DNA of 64,000 nucleotides from an uncultured Roseobacter sp. (GCF_947492555.1 NZ_CANLNE010000001.1:558001-622000); one strand, 5' to 3'. Shown: positions 46,153 through 55,837, counted from the first letter of the stretch. Numbers and translations: made by a program. Notes: generated by a model from the sequence alone, not told the origin.

Positions 46153-47158
46153 GCGCGCAACCTGCCACGCTCGCGCGCCAGAGTGCAATGGCCTGAACGG
46201 TCTCGGGCACGTCATGAACGCGCACAATTTGTGTCCCATGTTTCAACGCCGCGAGCGCAACCGCCAGCGATCCGGGCATCCGGTCCTCCGCCGCCTCCGC
46301 CTTGCCAATCGTGCCAATGAAGCGTTTGCGCGATACCCCCAGCAAAATCGGCACGCCCAGCCCGTGAAAGAGCGAGAGCCGCGCCAGCAAGGACAGATTG
46401 TGATCAAGCGTCTTGCCAAAACCGATGCCCGGGTCCGCGATGATTTGCGACCGTTGGACCCCTGCCCGCACCAGCCTGGCAATCTGGTCATCGAGGAAGT
46501 CATAGACGTCCAGCAGCACATTGTCGTACTGCGGATCTTTCTGCATGGTGGCCGGGTCGCCCTGTGCGTGCATCACACAAACGGGCGCGCCGCGTTCCGC
46601 ACAGAGCGGTGCAAGGTCCGCATCGAAAGTGAAACCGGACACGTCATTGACCAGCGTGGCGCCGGCCTCCAGCGCGGCAGCGGCCACGGTGGCCTTTCGG
46701 GTGTCGATTGAAATCAACTGTGACACGCCCGCTGCGCGGATGGCCTCGATGGCCGGTGCGGTGCGCGCGATCTCTTCCTCTTCGGACACAAAAGCAGCGC
46801 CCGGCCGGGTGGATTCGCCACCAATGTCCAGAATGTCAGCCTCTGCCATAGACAAAGCCCCGGCGCACGCCGCAGCAACAGAGTTATGCTTGCCACCGTC
46901 AGAAAAGCTGTCGGGCGTCGTGTTGAGAATGCCCATGACGCGCGGACGATCCATGGTCAGCCCCGCAACAGGAGCTCGTGGGGCGATAAGGGCATCAAGG
47001 GCGGTTGCGTTCATATCGCGTGCAGGCACGATGCGGGGCGCAGCACTGCGCGACAGCACTTCGACGTCGGTGAACCATCCCCACCCCCCTGCCAGTTCAA
47101 GAGAAGTTGAAGGTCGGGCGATATCTGTCTGAACTATAGGCCGAAAATACTCTTTCAT
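46145..47158 (-). CDS. folP: Dihydropteroate synthase
   Basis: A 337-residue folate enzyme condensing 4-aminobenzoate with hydroxymethyl-dihydropterin diphosphate. The two DHPS signatures are [17 protein letters not shown] and [12 protein letters not shown], followed by [34 protein letters not shown] and [10 protein letters not shown]. The first 55 residues are an extension absent from E. coli DHPS. It starts 3 bases after the folB stop and overlaps glmM by eight bases. FolE2 elsewhere in the window supplies the first step of the same pathway. Confidence 0.96.
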   Translation of the reverse strand: MKEYFRPIVQTDIARPSTSLELAGGWGWFTDVEVLSRSAAPRIVPARDMNATALDALIAPRAPVAGLTMDRPRVMGILNTTPDSFSDGGKHNSVAAACAGALSMAEADILDIGGESTRPGAAFVSEEEEIARTAPAIEAIRAAGVSQLISIDTRKATVAAAALEAGATLVNDVSGFTFDADLAPLCAERGAPVCVMHAQGDPATMQKDPQYDNVLLDVYDFLDDQIARLVRAGVQRSQIIADPGIGFGKTLDHNLSLLARLSLFHGLGVPILLGVSRKRFIGTIGKAEAAEDRMPGSLAVALAALKHGTQIVRVHDVPETVQAIALWRASVAGCAHG

Positions 47159-47161
47159 AGC

Positions 47162-48085
47162 TCAGAGCGTGGCGTGCAGAGCGGAGATGGCGCGCAAGGG
47201 CACAGACGCCTCTTGCGGAAGGTCTGCGCCAATCACGATCATCTCGCCTGCGTCAAAAGTCGCCGCGAACCATGCGGCCAGGGCCACCGCGTCGCGCGGC
47301 TGTGCAGAGGGTCCATCCACCGCATCCAGCACGATTTTCGACGGTGCCCAAACGCAGGTTTGCCCGTTGCGCATCGCCCAGTCGAGCTCGGTTCGTGTGT
47401 CCACAACTACACAGCGGTCGTCCTTGGAGGCCAGCACCCAGGCGTTTTGCTCAATGGCGAGCAGATCGATCCGGCGTTGGGCCATTCTATGCGCGACCTG
47501 CGGGGCGGCGGTGTCGGAGGCACCGACGCAAAAGATCAGGGGTTTTCCACAGGCTTCCAGCTGGTCAATCCAGCCTTTCAGGTGATCCGATGCGATGGCG
47601 TCATTACTGAGATAGACCAGTTCCGGCTGCGGGGCGGGACCTTCTTCAACCCGTGCCGGGGCGGTTTCCTGCCGCGCCCGCACGATTTCCACTCCAAGCG
47701 CGCCGGACCCCCGGTCCAGTTTTTCGATCCGCACGAACGCCCGCATGGCCTGTGGTTCCAGCAGGATGCGTTCCGCCACCCGCTCCGCCAGCGTTTCCAG
47801 CAGGTTGAGCCGCTCATCTGATAACTCGAATGCAATCGCTTCTGTGACCTTGTCATAGCTGAGAATGCGGTCCACATCGTCGTCAATGGGCGCATCCAAG
47901 GGCTGCACCTCAACCACGACGTTGAAACAGATGCGCTGTGTCACGCCCCGCTCGGCCTGAAAAGCGCCGATTTCGACCTCGACGATGTAGTCGCGCAGAG
48001 AAATTCGGTCCAGCGGGCCGGCATCCGCGGTCGCCTCCGACCGTTCGGATGGATGCGCAAAGGCAAGTCTGATCTCGGAGCTCAT
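47162..48085 (-). CDS. folB: Dihydroneopterin aldolase with C-terminal extension
   Basis: A 307-residue protein. Residues about 25-135 form the FolB/tunneling-fold domain: DRISLRDYIVEVEIGAFQAERGVTQRI, then the DDDVDRILSYDKV and LLETLAERVAERIL segments, as in aldolases converting dihydroneopterin to hydroxymethyl-dihydropterin. Residues about 150-307 are an extra domain that FolB normally lacks, with LVYLSNDAIASDHLKGWIDQ and VWVLASKDDR-like patches that I cannot assign. It lies 3 bases before folP. The extension may be a second enzymatic or regulatory unit. Confidence 0.88.
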   Translation of the reverse strand: MSSEIRLAFAHPSERSEATADAGPLDRISLRDYIVEVEIGAFQAERGVTQRICFNVVVEVQPLDAPIDDDVDRILSYDKVTEAIAFELSDERLNLLETLAERVAERILLEPQAMRAFVRIEKLDRGSGALGVEIVRARQETAPARVEEGPAPQPELVYLSNDAIASDHLKGWIDQLEACGKPLIFCVGASDTAAPQVAHRMAQRRIDLLAIEQNAWVLASKDDRCVVVDTRTELDWAMRNGQTCVWAPSKIVLDAVDGPSAQPRDAVALAAWFAATFDAGEMIVIGADLPQEASVPLRAISALHATL

Positions 48086-48179
48086 CGGACGGGCTTTCTG
48101 TTACATTCGGGCAGCCGTCACGATAGACGACGCCTGCCCTTTAACAGTCTTCAGAACGGCGCGCCAAGACCAGAAAGCG

Positions 48180-48818
48180 TCAATTGCTCGCTGTGCGCCA
48201 CGTATGGCGGTAAAAGACGTGAACGCCGATGGCCGCTGTTTTTGTGTAAACACGGCTCCAGCGCGGGTTCACCGCCGTCGTGTGATAGTGCGTTGCCCCT
48301 TCGGTCAGCTCGGGTGCCACGCCGTCCAAAGCGGCGCGTGCCACTTTCGACACACGCTCATAGGCGCGTGGCTCGGAGATGACTTCCTTGTGGCCATCAC
48401 ATGTATAGGTGAACTGGCACTGGTACTTTTTGCCTGTGCCCTGATTGATCACACCACAGGCCGAGCTCGGAAAACGGTCCGACTGCACCCGGTTGAGGAT
48501 AACTTCGGCGACGGCAAACTGACCTTTGACGGTCTCGCCCCGTGCCTCGAAGTAAAGCGCCTCCGCCAAGCATTGCAATTCGTCACCGCCCCGCGCCTTG
48601 GGTTGTGCATCAACCCAGCTCTTCGAGAACTCCAGCGGATCCGATTTTCGTGTGGTCAAAGTGGTGTCCTGCATCCGGCGTACAGTCACCGCTTGCAAGT
48701 CAGCTTCAGATGATTTTTCAGATTGGTCACCCTGACGGGCAAGGCCCGGATCGGCCACAAAAAAGCCCAAAAGCAACCCTAATGATAACGATAAAATCGT
48801 TTTGCAGATAACACGCAC
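48180..48818 (-). CDS. Cell-wall hydrolase (SleB/Hydrolase_2 family)
   Basis: A 212-residue exported hydrolase. A signal peptide (TILSLSLGLLLGFFVADPGLA) precedes a domain with the catalytic glutamate in LAEALYFEARGE, followed by GQFAVAEVILNRVQSDRFPSS and CGVINQG, typical of the SleB-type lytic transglycosylases. It probably cleaves peptidoglycan in the periplasm. The GTG start has a GGGGGA site 6 bases upstream. Palindromes lie in the promoter region. Confidence 0.9.
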   Translation of the reverse strand: MRVICKTILSLSLGLLLGFFVADPGLARQGDQSEKSSEADLQAVTVRRMQDTTLTTRKSDPLEFSKSWVDAQPKARGGDELQCLAEALYFEARGETVKGQFAVAEVILNRVQSDRFPSSACGVINQGTGKKYQCQFTYTCDGHKEVISEPRAYERVSKVARAALDGVAPELTEGATHYHTTAVNPRWSRVYTKTAAIGVHVFYRHTWRTASN

Positions 48819-48873
48819 GACGCGTCCCCCAACGGCATTTCAATGGGCGTGCTCTACAGATAATAAAAGTTGA

Positions 48874-48895
48874 CGTAAAGTTTACGGCCGTAAAG
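48874..48895. promoter_or_regulatory. CGTAAA palindrome upstream of the SleB gene
   Basis: CGTAAAGTTTACG at 48874-48886 is a perfect 6-bp inverted repeat, and CGTAAAG recurs at 48889-48895, 15 bases after the first copy. It lies about 55-77 bases upstream of the GTG start of the SleB gene and could be a regulator binding site. Confidence 0.4.
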
Positions 48896-48937
48896 ATGGT
48901 TAACGTCGGCACGCAACCGCTCAACACGCCATCCTAG

Positions 48938-48985
48938 AAAACACTATATATTGAATATGTTAGCGGACAAAAACACTACATATTG
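48938..48985. repeat. Two 16-base direct repeats
   Basis: AAAACACTATATATTG at 48938-48953 and AAAACACTACATATTG at 48970-48985 match in 15 of 16 bases and start 32 bases apart, about three helical turns. The second copy reaches into the end of the PPDK-like gene. The pair could bind a protein on one face of the DNA. Confidence 0.45.
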
Positions 48986-51540
48986 CTTAATATCGCAAGC
49001 TGTGCGGCAGCTAGTCGCGCCACCGGAACACGGAACGGAGAACAGGAAACATAATCAAATCCCGCGTCTCGGCAGAATGCAATTGATTCGGGGTTGCCCC
49101 CGTGCTCCCCGCAGATGGAGAGCGTGACATCGGGCTGTGCCGCCCGCCCTCTTTCTGCCCCAAGTTTAAGCAATTCGCCCACGCCTTCGGTATCCAGCAC
49201 GTGGAATGGGTCCTCGGGAAAGACCCCCTGCTGCACGTAATCGGACATGAACCGCCCCGCGTCATCGCGCGACAAACCGTAAGCCATCTGGGTCAAGTCG
49301 TTTGTGCCAAAACTCAAGAACGCGCAATGGGGCGCAATATCGGCGGTGCGCAGTGCCGCACGCGGTGTTTCGACCATGACCCCAAGACGGTAGTTAAAAT
49401 CCATGTCCGCTTCATTGCGCACAGCCGCCGCCACCGCGTCGATGAAGGTCTTGACCAATTCCACCTCTCGCCGTGCTGACACCAGCGGGATCATGATCTC
49501 CGGCACCACCGCGGACCCTTCAACGCTGGCTGCAATCGTGGCCTCGAAAATCGCGCGGGCCTGCATTTCGTAGATTTCCGGCACGGTCACGCCGAGCCGT
49601 ACGCCCCGCAGCCCGAGCATCGGGTTATACTCCGACATCGCTTCGATGCGCTGCGTCACATGCGACAGGGGCAGATCGAGCGCTTCGGCCAATTCACGCT
49701 GACCGGCGCGATCCGTCGGCAGGAATTCGTGCAGGGGCGGGTCAAACAGCCGGATGCATACAGGTTGCCCTTCCATGATCCGGAAAAGCTGCGTGAAATC
49801 GTCCCGCTGCATTGGCAGCAGACGCTCCAGCACCGCACGACGATCTTCGGAGGTCTCCGCAAAGATCATCTCGCGCATGACCGTCAGCCGCCCCGGTTCA
49901 AAAAACATATGTTCGGTCCGACACAGACCGATGCCCTGGGCGTTGAAGTTTCGTGCCGTCTGCGCATCAGCCGGCGTGTCCGCATTGGCCCGAATGCCGA
50001 TGTCACAGAAGGACGATGCCCAATCCATCAGCTTTTGAAAGCTTTCATCAAGCGCTGCCTCGCGCATCTCCGGCGCACCGGCCAGCACCTCTCCACTGGA
50101 ACCGTCAATGGTAATGACCTCGCCCGCGTTGAACACGCGACCATCCTTGGTGATCAGTTGCTTCTTGCCGCGGTTGAACCGCATGTTCGACGCCCCCACC
50201 ACGCAGGGCAGGCCAATGCCGCGCCCGATCACGGCGGCGTGGCTGGTGATCCCACCGCGTTCTGTCAGGACAGCGTGGGCGGCGTGCATGCCGCGAATGT
50301 CCTCAGGCGACGTTTCCCGGCGCACCAGAATGCAAGGGTCTCCCCGCGCCGCACTGGCCTGCGCATCCGCCGCCGTAAAGACGATCTGTCCGGTGGCCGC
50401 CCCCGGGCTCGCCGCGATGCCCCGCCCGATCACATCGCGTTTGGCCAGCGGGCTGACCTGCCGGTGCAGCAGTTCCGACAGCGTGCGCGGCTGCACCCGC
50501 ATCAGGGCCTCGGCCTGTGGGATGATCTTGTCTTCGGCCAGTTGCACCGCGATCCGCACCGCCGCCTGGCTGGACCGGGCCACGCGCACCCCATCGAGGA
50601 TGAAGAGCTGGCCGTTTTCGATCACGAATTCCACCTGCATCTCTTCGCGCAGCTTGTGGCGCATCAGGGCCGCATGGGTTTTCAGAGCGGCAAAGGCGTC
50701 GGGCGCCAGTTCTTCCAGCGACGGCCCCCGCGGGTCGCGCCCCAGATAGAGCGCTGCTGCGTCCCCTTCAAGCGCATCGCGCCCCTGGCTCTGGCTCAGG
50801 TAGCGACCGGTGATCTGCGGCAGCCCCGTCTCGCTGTCGACCAGTTGCAGCACACCAGACCCGCATTCCCCCTGCCCCAGCCCCAGCGCCATTTCCTGCA
50901 CAACAAGGCCAAGCCCCGCATCCACAGGCGCGCCTTTTGCCTGTCGCAACAACCGCGCCGACGTCCCGTCCCAGGCGCGGGCCATCGATTTCAGAACAGC
51001 CGCCAGTTGCTCCGCAGGGTCGTTCGGAAACGGCTCTTCCAACTCCGCTTCATAGGCGCGCAGGGCTTCGGTCAACCCTTCACATCCTTCCCCCTGCACA
51101 TCCTCGAACACATCCGGGTCGAGGCGCGCGACATCCACCGCGTAATTCTGCACGAACCGCGTGTAAATCGCGCGTGCAGCATCAGCGCCCAAGCGGCCTT
51201 TGAGCGCATCCAGCCGGGTTCTATTCATACCGATGTTCAGCACAGCCCCCGGCCCACCCCAGTCAGGGTCCTGAGACGAGGGGCGGACACAGAGCAAGGT
51301 ACCGTCGGGAAACTGCGAGACAATCGCCGTGATATCCGGCAACTCGCCCCGCGCGATCCGCTGCACCGCGTCAAAGGAGAGGGCCACGGTGCGCGGCACC
51401 GGCAGATCAAGCCGCACCAACCGCTGCAGACATTTCGCGCGCCCGCCATGCGTATTATTCGCGATGGGCGCTTTTGCCGTGACAAGCGTGGTGTTCGGAT
51501 TATTCTGCACTGCAGCACCCTCATTGTTCCGGTGCAGCAT
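48976..51540 (-). CDS. PPDK-like PEP-utilising protein
   Basis: An 854-residue protein related to pyruvate, phosphate dikinase. The swivelling phospho-His domain is intact, with the catalytic histidine His434 in LTERGGITSHAAVIGRGIGL. The PEP/pyruvate TIM-barrel domain is also intact (CRTEHMFF, FGTNDLTQMAYGLSRDD, CGEHGG at 810-815 and Cys833 in SCSPFR). The N-terminal ATP-grasp domain diverges: the usual SMPGMMDTVLNLG loop is replaced by DPDWGGPGAVLNIG. The enzyme may be a true PPDK with an altered nucleotide site or a relative with another partner. It lies 55 bases downstream of glyS on the same strand. Confidence 0.85.
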   Translation of the reverse strand: MLHRNNEGAAVQNNPNTTLVTAKAPIANNTHGGRAKCLQRLVRLDLPVPRTVALSFDAVQRIARGELPDITAIVSQFPDGTLLCVRPSSQDPDWGGPGAVLNIGMNRTRLDALKGRLGADAARAIYTRFVQNYAVDVARLDPDVFEDVQGEGCEGLTEALRAYEAELEEPFPNDPAEQLAAVLKSMARAWDGTSARLLRQAKGAPVDAGLGLVVQEMALGLGQGECGSGVLQLVDSETGLPQITGRYLSQSQGRDALEGDAAALYLGRDPRGPSLEELAPDAFAALKTHAALMRHKLREEMQVEFVIENGQLFILDGVRVARSSQAAVRIAVQLAEDKIIPQAEALMRVQPRTLSELLHRQVSPLAKRDVIGRGIAASPGAATGQIVFTAADAQASAARGDPCILVRRETSPEDIRGMHAAHAVLTERGGITSHAAVIGRGIGLPCVVGASNMRFNRGKKQLITKDGRVFNAGEVITIDGSSGEVLAGAPEMREAALDESFQKLMDWASSFCDIGIRANADTPADAQTARNFNAQGIGLCRTEHMFFEPGRLTVMREMIFAETSEDRRAVLERLLPMQRDDFTQLFRIMEGQPVCIRLFDPPLHEFLPTDRAGQRELAEALDLPLSHVTQRIEAMSEYNPMLGLRGVRLGVTVPEIYEMQARAIFEATIAASVEGSAVVPEIMIPLVSARREVELVKTFIDAVAAAVRNEADMDFNYRLGVMVETPRAALRTADIAPHCAFLSFGTNDLTQMAYGLSRDDAGRFMSDYVQQGVFPEDPFHVLDTEGVGELLKLGAERGRAAQPDVTLSICGEHGGNPESIAFCRDAGFDYVSCSPFRVPVARLAAAQLAILSNM

Positions 51541-51595
51541 AGGCCGTAATGATCGGCTGGCAAGGCTTTCTGCGCGCCGCTGGACGGGCCCAGTC

Positions 51596-53860
51596 TCAGC
51601 CCTCGATGCGCGTCAGATCGGCGACGGAGGTGCAGAGTTTCGTGATCCGGCTGAGCAGGTTCAGCCGGTTGCGCCGCACCGTGGCGTTATCGGCATTGAT
51701 CATCACCGCCTCGAAAAACGCATCAATCGGGCCGCGCAGTCCTGCAAGTGCGGTCATGGCCGTGGCGAAATCCTGCTGTTGCAGCGCCGGTTCGATCTGT
51801 GCCTCGGCCTGGTCCAACGCGGCAAAGAGCGCCCGTTCTTCGTCGGTCTCTGCGAACTTGACATCGGCGCCATAGGAATACTCCACCCCATCCGCCGCTT
51901 CGGCCTGCGTCAGGATATTGTTGGCCCGCTTGAAGCCCTGAATGAGGTTTTCCCCATCCTCGGTTTTGAGCGCGTCCGACAGCGCCCGCGCGCGCTTTAC
52001 CAGCAAGGTCAGATCGTCATTCCCCTCCATCGCGATACAGGCGTCGATGATGTCATGGCGGATGCCTTGGTCGCGCAGGTAAACTTTGAGACGGTCGTGG
52101 AAAAATGACAATAAACTTGCACAAATCTCCGGTAGCTTCGGCAACGGTTTCTCGCCTTTTTCGTCCCAAGCCAGTTCACCAGCATCAAAGAGTTTCTTAG
52201 TCTCATACGAAGAAAACGGTTCTTCAATAACCGTGTCTTCAGAAACGACTATCATCGCAGGTTGCCAATGGTCTCTACCCTCCAACTCACCAGCGAGATA
52301 GTAAACGCGCCAACGAGCCCCCCATCTGCGCACCAGTTCAACAATGTGATTCCCGATACCATCCCCAAGTTGAAGCGTCGTATCATTTTCCAGAACAATC
52401 CGAACAACTCCCAACGCGGCCCGCCGCAGCGCAAAGGGGTCCTTACTCCCGGTCGGTTTCTCGTCAATCGCCCAGAACCCTGCTAGCGTGTCGATCTTGT
52501 CGGCCAACGCTACGGCGACCGACACCGGCGCGGTGGGCACCTCATCGGACGGACCAAGTGGCGAATAGTGTTCTTCTGCTGCTGCCGCGACCGCTGCATC
52601 TTCGCCCGCTGCGGCAATGTAATAACGCCCCATAAGCCCTTGAAGCTCAGGGAATTCGTAAACCATCTCGGAACTCAGGTCGGCCTTGGCCAGACGCGCG
52701 GCCCGTTCGGCCTGATCTGCATGCGCCCCCACCGTCGGGGCCAGTACGCGGGCCAGCGCGGCGATGCGGTCGATGCGCTCCGCTTGCGTGCCGAGCTTGG
52801 CGTGGAAGGTCACGTTTTTGAGCTGCTCCAGCCACGGCTCCATCCCCGCCTTGGCGACGCGCAGGTCGTTCTCCCAGAAGAACTTGGCATCCGCCAGCCG
52901 GGCCGAGAGCACCTTTTCATTGCCAGCCAGAATGGTCGCGCCATTGTCCGCCGTCTCGCGATTGGCCACGGTGATGAAACGCTCAATCCGCCCGGTCTTG
53001 GGATTGCGTACGGAAAAGAATTTCTGGTGCTCCTTCATCGAGGTCTGCAGCACCTCGGGCGGCAGGTCCAGAAAGTCATCCGCGATCCGGCCCATCAGCA
53101 CCACGGGCCATTCCACCAGCCCCGCAACCTCGGCCAGCAGGCCCTTGTCCTCGACCAGTTCCAGACCGCTGGCAAAGGCCATGTTGGTCGCGTCATGCCA
53201 GATCACATCCGCGCGTTCAGCGGGGTCGAGCACGACGTAAGCACGCTTGAGCTTTGCCGTGTAATCATCGAAATTCACGACGGAAAACCGGTCAGGCGAC
53301 ATGAACCGATGCCCCGCGGTTCGATCCCCCGCAACGATCCCCTCGATCTCCAACGGCACCACCTCTGCCCCGGCCTCGTCGCTCAGGATGCAAAGGATGG
53401 AATGCAGCGGGCGCACCCAGCGCAAAGACCCCGCGCCCCAGCGCATGGATTTCGGCCAGGGGAAGGTGCGGATCGTCTTTTCCAACACTTCCGCGACGAT
53501 CTCCGCCGCCGACCGCCCCTGTTTCTCGATCCGCGCAAACAGCACGGGGCCTTTGGGTGTCTCACGCTCTTCCAGCTGGTCGCGTGTCAGCCCGGCCCCG
53601 CGCAGGAAACCCTCGATTGCCTTTTCGGGAGCATCGGCGCGCGGGCCCTTACGCTCCTCGACCGTCGTCGGGCTGTTGGCCAGAACACCCTCAACGGTGA
53701 GGGTGAGACGACGTGGCGTCGAAAACTCCGCAGCCGACGCATAGGTCAGACCCGCTTCGACCATGCCATCCGTGACCATCTTTTTCAGATCCTGCGCTGC
53801 GCGGCGCTGCATGCGCGCGGGAATTTCCTCGGAGAAGAGTTCGATCAACAGGTCGGGCAT
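51596..53860 (-). CDS. glyS: Glycyl-tRNA synthetase beta subunit
   Basis: A 754-residue subunit of the alpha2-beta2-type glycyl-tRNA synthetase. The N-terminal LLIELFSEEIPARMQRRAAQDL motif and the segments GVLANSPTTVEERKGPRADAP, LVEWPVVLMGRIADDFL, GRYYIAAAGEDA and FALRRAALGVVRIVLEN match the family. The C-terminal DALR-like domain has SFFHDRLKVYLRDQGIRHDII. Bases 52087-52460 (residues about 467-591) are strikingly AT-rich compared with the rest of the gene. The ATG is coupled to the previous gene (TGATG). It closes the glyQ operon. Confidence 0.95.
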   Translation of the reverse strand: MPDLLIELFSEEIPARMQRRAAQDLKKMVTDGMVEAGLTYASAAEFSTPRRLTLTVEGVLANSPTTVEERKGPRADAPEKAIEGFLRGAGLTRDQLEERETPKGPVLFARIEKQGRSAAEIVAEVLEKTIRTFPWPKSMRWGAGSLRWVRPLHSILCILSDEAGAEVVPLEIEGIVAGDRTAGHRFMSPDRFSVVNFDDYTAKLKRAYVVLDPAERADVIWHDATNMAFASGLELVEDKGLLAEVAGLVEWPVVLMGRIADDFLDLPPEVLQTSMKEHQKFFSVRNPKTGRIERFITVANRETADNGATILAGNEKVLSARLADAKFFWENDLRVAKAGMEPWLEQLKNVTFHAKLGTQAERIDRIAALARVLAPTVGAHADQAERAARLAKADLSSEMVYEFPELQGLMGRYYIAAAGEDAAVAAAAEEHYSPLGPSDEVPTAPVSVAVALADKIDTLAGFWAIDEKPTGSKDPFALRRAALGVVRIVLENDTTLQLGDGIGNHIVELVRRWGARWRVYYLAGELEGRDHWQPAMIVVSEDTVIEEPFSSYETKKLFDAGELAWDEKGEKPLPKLPEICASLLSFFHDRLKVYLRDQGIRHDIIDACIAMEGNDDLTLLVKRARALSDALKTEDGENLIQGFKRANNILTQAEAADGVEYSYGADVKFAETDEERALFAALDQAEAQIEPALQQQDFATAMTALAGLRGPIDAFFEAVMINADNATVRRNRLNLLSRITKLCTSVADLTRIEG

Positions 53861-54381
53861 CAGTTTTCATCCAGTCTGGGGCATTCCTCGCCCACAATCG
53901 TTCCGTCGTAGGCTTTTTCGCCACAATCGTTCAGCTCGTGCCAGATGTAGCCGCGGCCATCGTCAGTGATCACCACGATCCGGTCGACTCCGAAGGCCAC
54001 GTTTTTCTGACCCAGAAACGGCAGCGCGGTACCGGCCTGCATCTCTGCCGCGATGGCCGCGGCATCAAAGCAGTCGAACCAGTCGGGCGCGTTGCGCGGC
54101 GTGACCCGTTCGAGGCTCACGTAGGTTTCGGTCAGAAAGGGCAGGCTGGCAGGGGTCTTGAAACAGGCCCGAAAGCGGATGGGCGAGCTGTCGGCATCGA
54201 TGGCGTCGATGGCCTCGGTCCGGATCGGCTCTGGGACGCCCGACGTCAGCGAAACCAGCTGCACCTCCGTCATCTCGGCGGTGACTTCTTCATAGAAACC
54301 GTAGACCTGCAAGTAATAGAGCGCTGCCCCCGCAACGACGGCCGAGATCAGGATGACACTGCCCACGATCTTGCCGTTCAT
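53860..54381 (-). CDS. DUF6446-type membrane-anchored protein
   Basis: A 173-residue protein with a single N-terminal hydrophobic helix (GSVILISAVVAGAALYYLQVYG) and a periplasmic domain containing two or more cysteines (RACFKTPASLPF, DWFDCFDAAAI, NDCGEKAY, EECPRL). It lies between glyQ and glyS in the same operon, as a conserved small protein does in other Rhodobacterales. The function is unknown. The ATG at 54381 is coupled to the previous gene by an ATGA overlap; a longer frame to 54402 reads into that gene. Its stop overlaps glyS (TGATG). Confidence 0.8.
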   Translation of the reverse strand: MNGKIVGSVILISAVVAGAALYYLQVYGFYEEVTAEMTEVQLVSLTSGVPEPIRTEAIDAIDADSSPIRFRACFKTPASLPFLTETYVSLERVTPRNAPDWFDCFDAAAIAAEMQAGTALPFLGQKNVAFGVDRIVVITDDGRGYIWHELNDCGEKAYDGTIVGEECPRLDEN

Positions 54382-54737
54382 CCCGCGTCTTGCCCGAAGC
54401 ACAGGACATTGCCGTCGGGGTCGGTCACCTCGATCTCGCGCATGCCGTATTCGGTCACCCGAGGTCCCTTGAACGCCTGCCCACGCGCCGTAAGATGCGC
54501 GACCAGACCATTGAAATCACGTGGATAAAAGTAGGCACGCCACTTGTCATAGGCCGCCTCTGGCCCGTCCCAGGACACCAGGAAAATCTGTGCGTCTCCA
54601 GCGCGGAAAATGCCGAACCCGACCACCGGCTCGCCCGCCTCTTCCTTCGCCTCAAAGCCCAGCAGGTCGGTGTAGAAGGTTTTGGCGCGCGCATAGTCCG
54701 ACACGCGGATCACGGGCGTTGCGTTGGAATAGCTCAC
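54378..54737 (-). CDS. Glyoxalase/bleomycin-resistance-like protein
   Basis: A 119-residue vicinal-oxygen-chelate fold protein. It has the typical start [21 protein letters not shown], the middle strand [18 protein letters not shown] and the end [22 protein letters not shown]. The substrate is unknown. A GTG at 54737 overlapping the glyQ stop (GTGA) is the likely start; a longer frame to 54794 reads into glyQ. It sits in the glycyl-tRNA synthetase operon, where it has no obvious link to tRNA charging. Confidence 0.88.
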   Translation of the reverse strand: MSYSNATPVIRVSDYARAKTFYTDLLGFEAKEEAGEPVVGFGIFRAGDAQIFLVSWDGPEAAYDKWRAYFYPRDFNGLVAHLTARGQAFKGPRVTEYGMREIEVTDPDGNVLCFGQDAG

Positions 54738-55675
54738 GCGGCGCCCTCCGGCTGCCAGCCGCCGGCCGCCGTCTGCACGAAAGCATCGGCACACAGCTTG
54801 GCCAGCGCCCGTACCCGCCCGATGTAGGCCTGCCGCTCGGTGACCGAGATCACGCCACGCGCATCGAGCAGGTTGAACAGATGGCTCGCCTTAATGCATT
54901 GATCGTAAGCGGGATGTACCATGACGATGCGCGTGCCGGTCTTTGGGTCGTCGTGCGGCGCCTCAAGGATTTCGCGGCAATGGGTCTCTGCCTCGTCGAA
55001 ATGACGCAGCAGCACGTCTGTATCCGCAACGTCGAAATTCCAGCGCGCATATTCCTCTTCGGTCTGCTTGAACACATCACCATAGCTGAGCGGGATCGGT
55101 GTCTGCGGATCGTTAAAGGGCATGTCCATCACATGATCAACGCCCAGCACATACATCGCCAGCCGTTCGAGCCCGTAGGTCAGCTCGCCCGACACGGGGT
55201 GGCAGTCATGCCCGCCCACCTGTTGGAAATAGGTGAACTGGCTGACCTCCATCCCGTCGCACCAGACCTCCCAGCCCAAGCCCCAGGCGCCCAGCGTCGG
55301 GCTTTCCCAGTCATCCTCGACAAAACGGATGTCATGCAGGGCCATATCGATGCCGATGGCCTCCAGTGAACCCAGATAAAGCTCCTGCAGGTCGGGCGGG
55401 CTGGGTTTGATCAGCACCTGATACTGGTAGTAGTGCTGCAGCCGGTTCGGGTTTTCGCCATAGCGCCCGTCGGTCGGGCGGCGCGAGGGCTGCACATAGG
55501 CCGCGGCCCAGGGCTGCGTGCCCAAAGACCGCAAGGTGGTCGCCGGGTGGAAGGTGCCCGCACCCACTTCCATGTCGTAGGGTTGCAGCACCGCGCAGCC
55601 CTTTGCGGCCCAGTAGTTCTGGAGCCGCAGGATGATTTCCTGAAAGGATTTCGGCGCAGTGGTCGTATCGGACAT
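54734..55675 (-). CDS. glyQ: Glycyl-tRNA synthetase alpha subunit
   Basis: A 313-residue subunit carrying the aminoacylation site of the alpha2-beta2 glycyl-tRNA synthetase. Landmarks are [77 protein letters not shown] and [17 protein letters not shown]. The length is normal. It is the first gene of the minus-strand operon glyQ - glyoxalase-like - DUF6446 - glyS, with three overlapping junctions. Confidence 0.97.
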   Translation of the reverse strand: MSDTTTAPKSFQEIILRLQNYWAAKGCAVLQPYDMEVGAGTFHPATTLRSLGTQPWAAAYVQPSRRPTDGRYGENPNRLQHYYQYQVLIKPSPPDLQELYLGSLEAIGIDMALHDIRFVEDDWESPTLGAWGLGWEVWCDGMEVSQFTYFQQVGGHDCHPVSGELTYGLERLAMYVLGVDHVMDMPFNDPQTPIPLSYGDVFKQTEEEYARWNFDVADTDVLLRHFDEAETHCREILEAPHDDPKTGTRIVMVHPAYDQCIKASHLFNLLDARGVISVTERQAYIGRVRALAKLCADAFVQTAAGGWQPEGAA

Positions 55676-55837
55676 GGGGGTGGAGCCTCGGGCTGGTCTT
55701 GCGCGCCTTTCCTACGTGTGTGTGCCGGGTGCGTCAATCGCGCCACGACTGATATTTCGGGCCTTCATCATATGGTAAACGGCGTGGTTTCCTGATTATC
55801 TATGCCGAATTTCCAAAGCCCAGAGGTGAGCGGTCTA

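Noticed and set aside
49660-51549. 629-residue plus-strand frame opposite the PPDK-like gene
   Set aside because: It is low-complexity Arg/His-rich sequence, typical of the antisense of a GC-rich coding region.
52568-53911. 447-residue plus-strand frame opposite glyS
   Set aside because: glyS is certain from its motifs and operon position; the antisense frame is His/Arg-rich with no domain.
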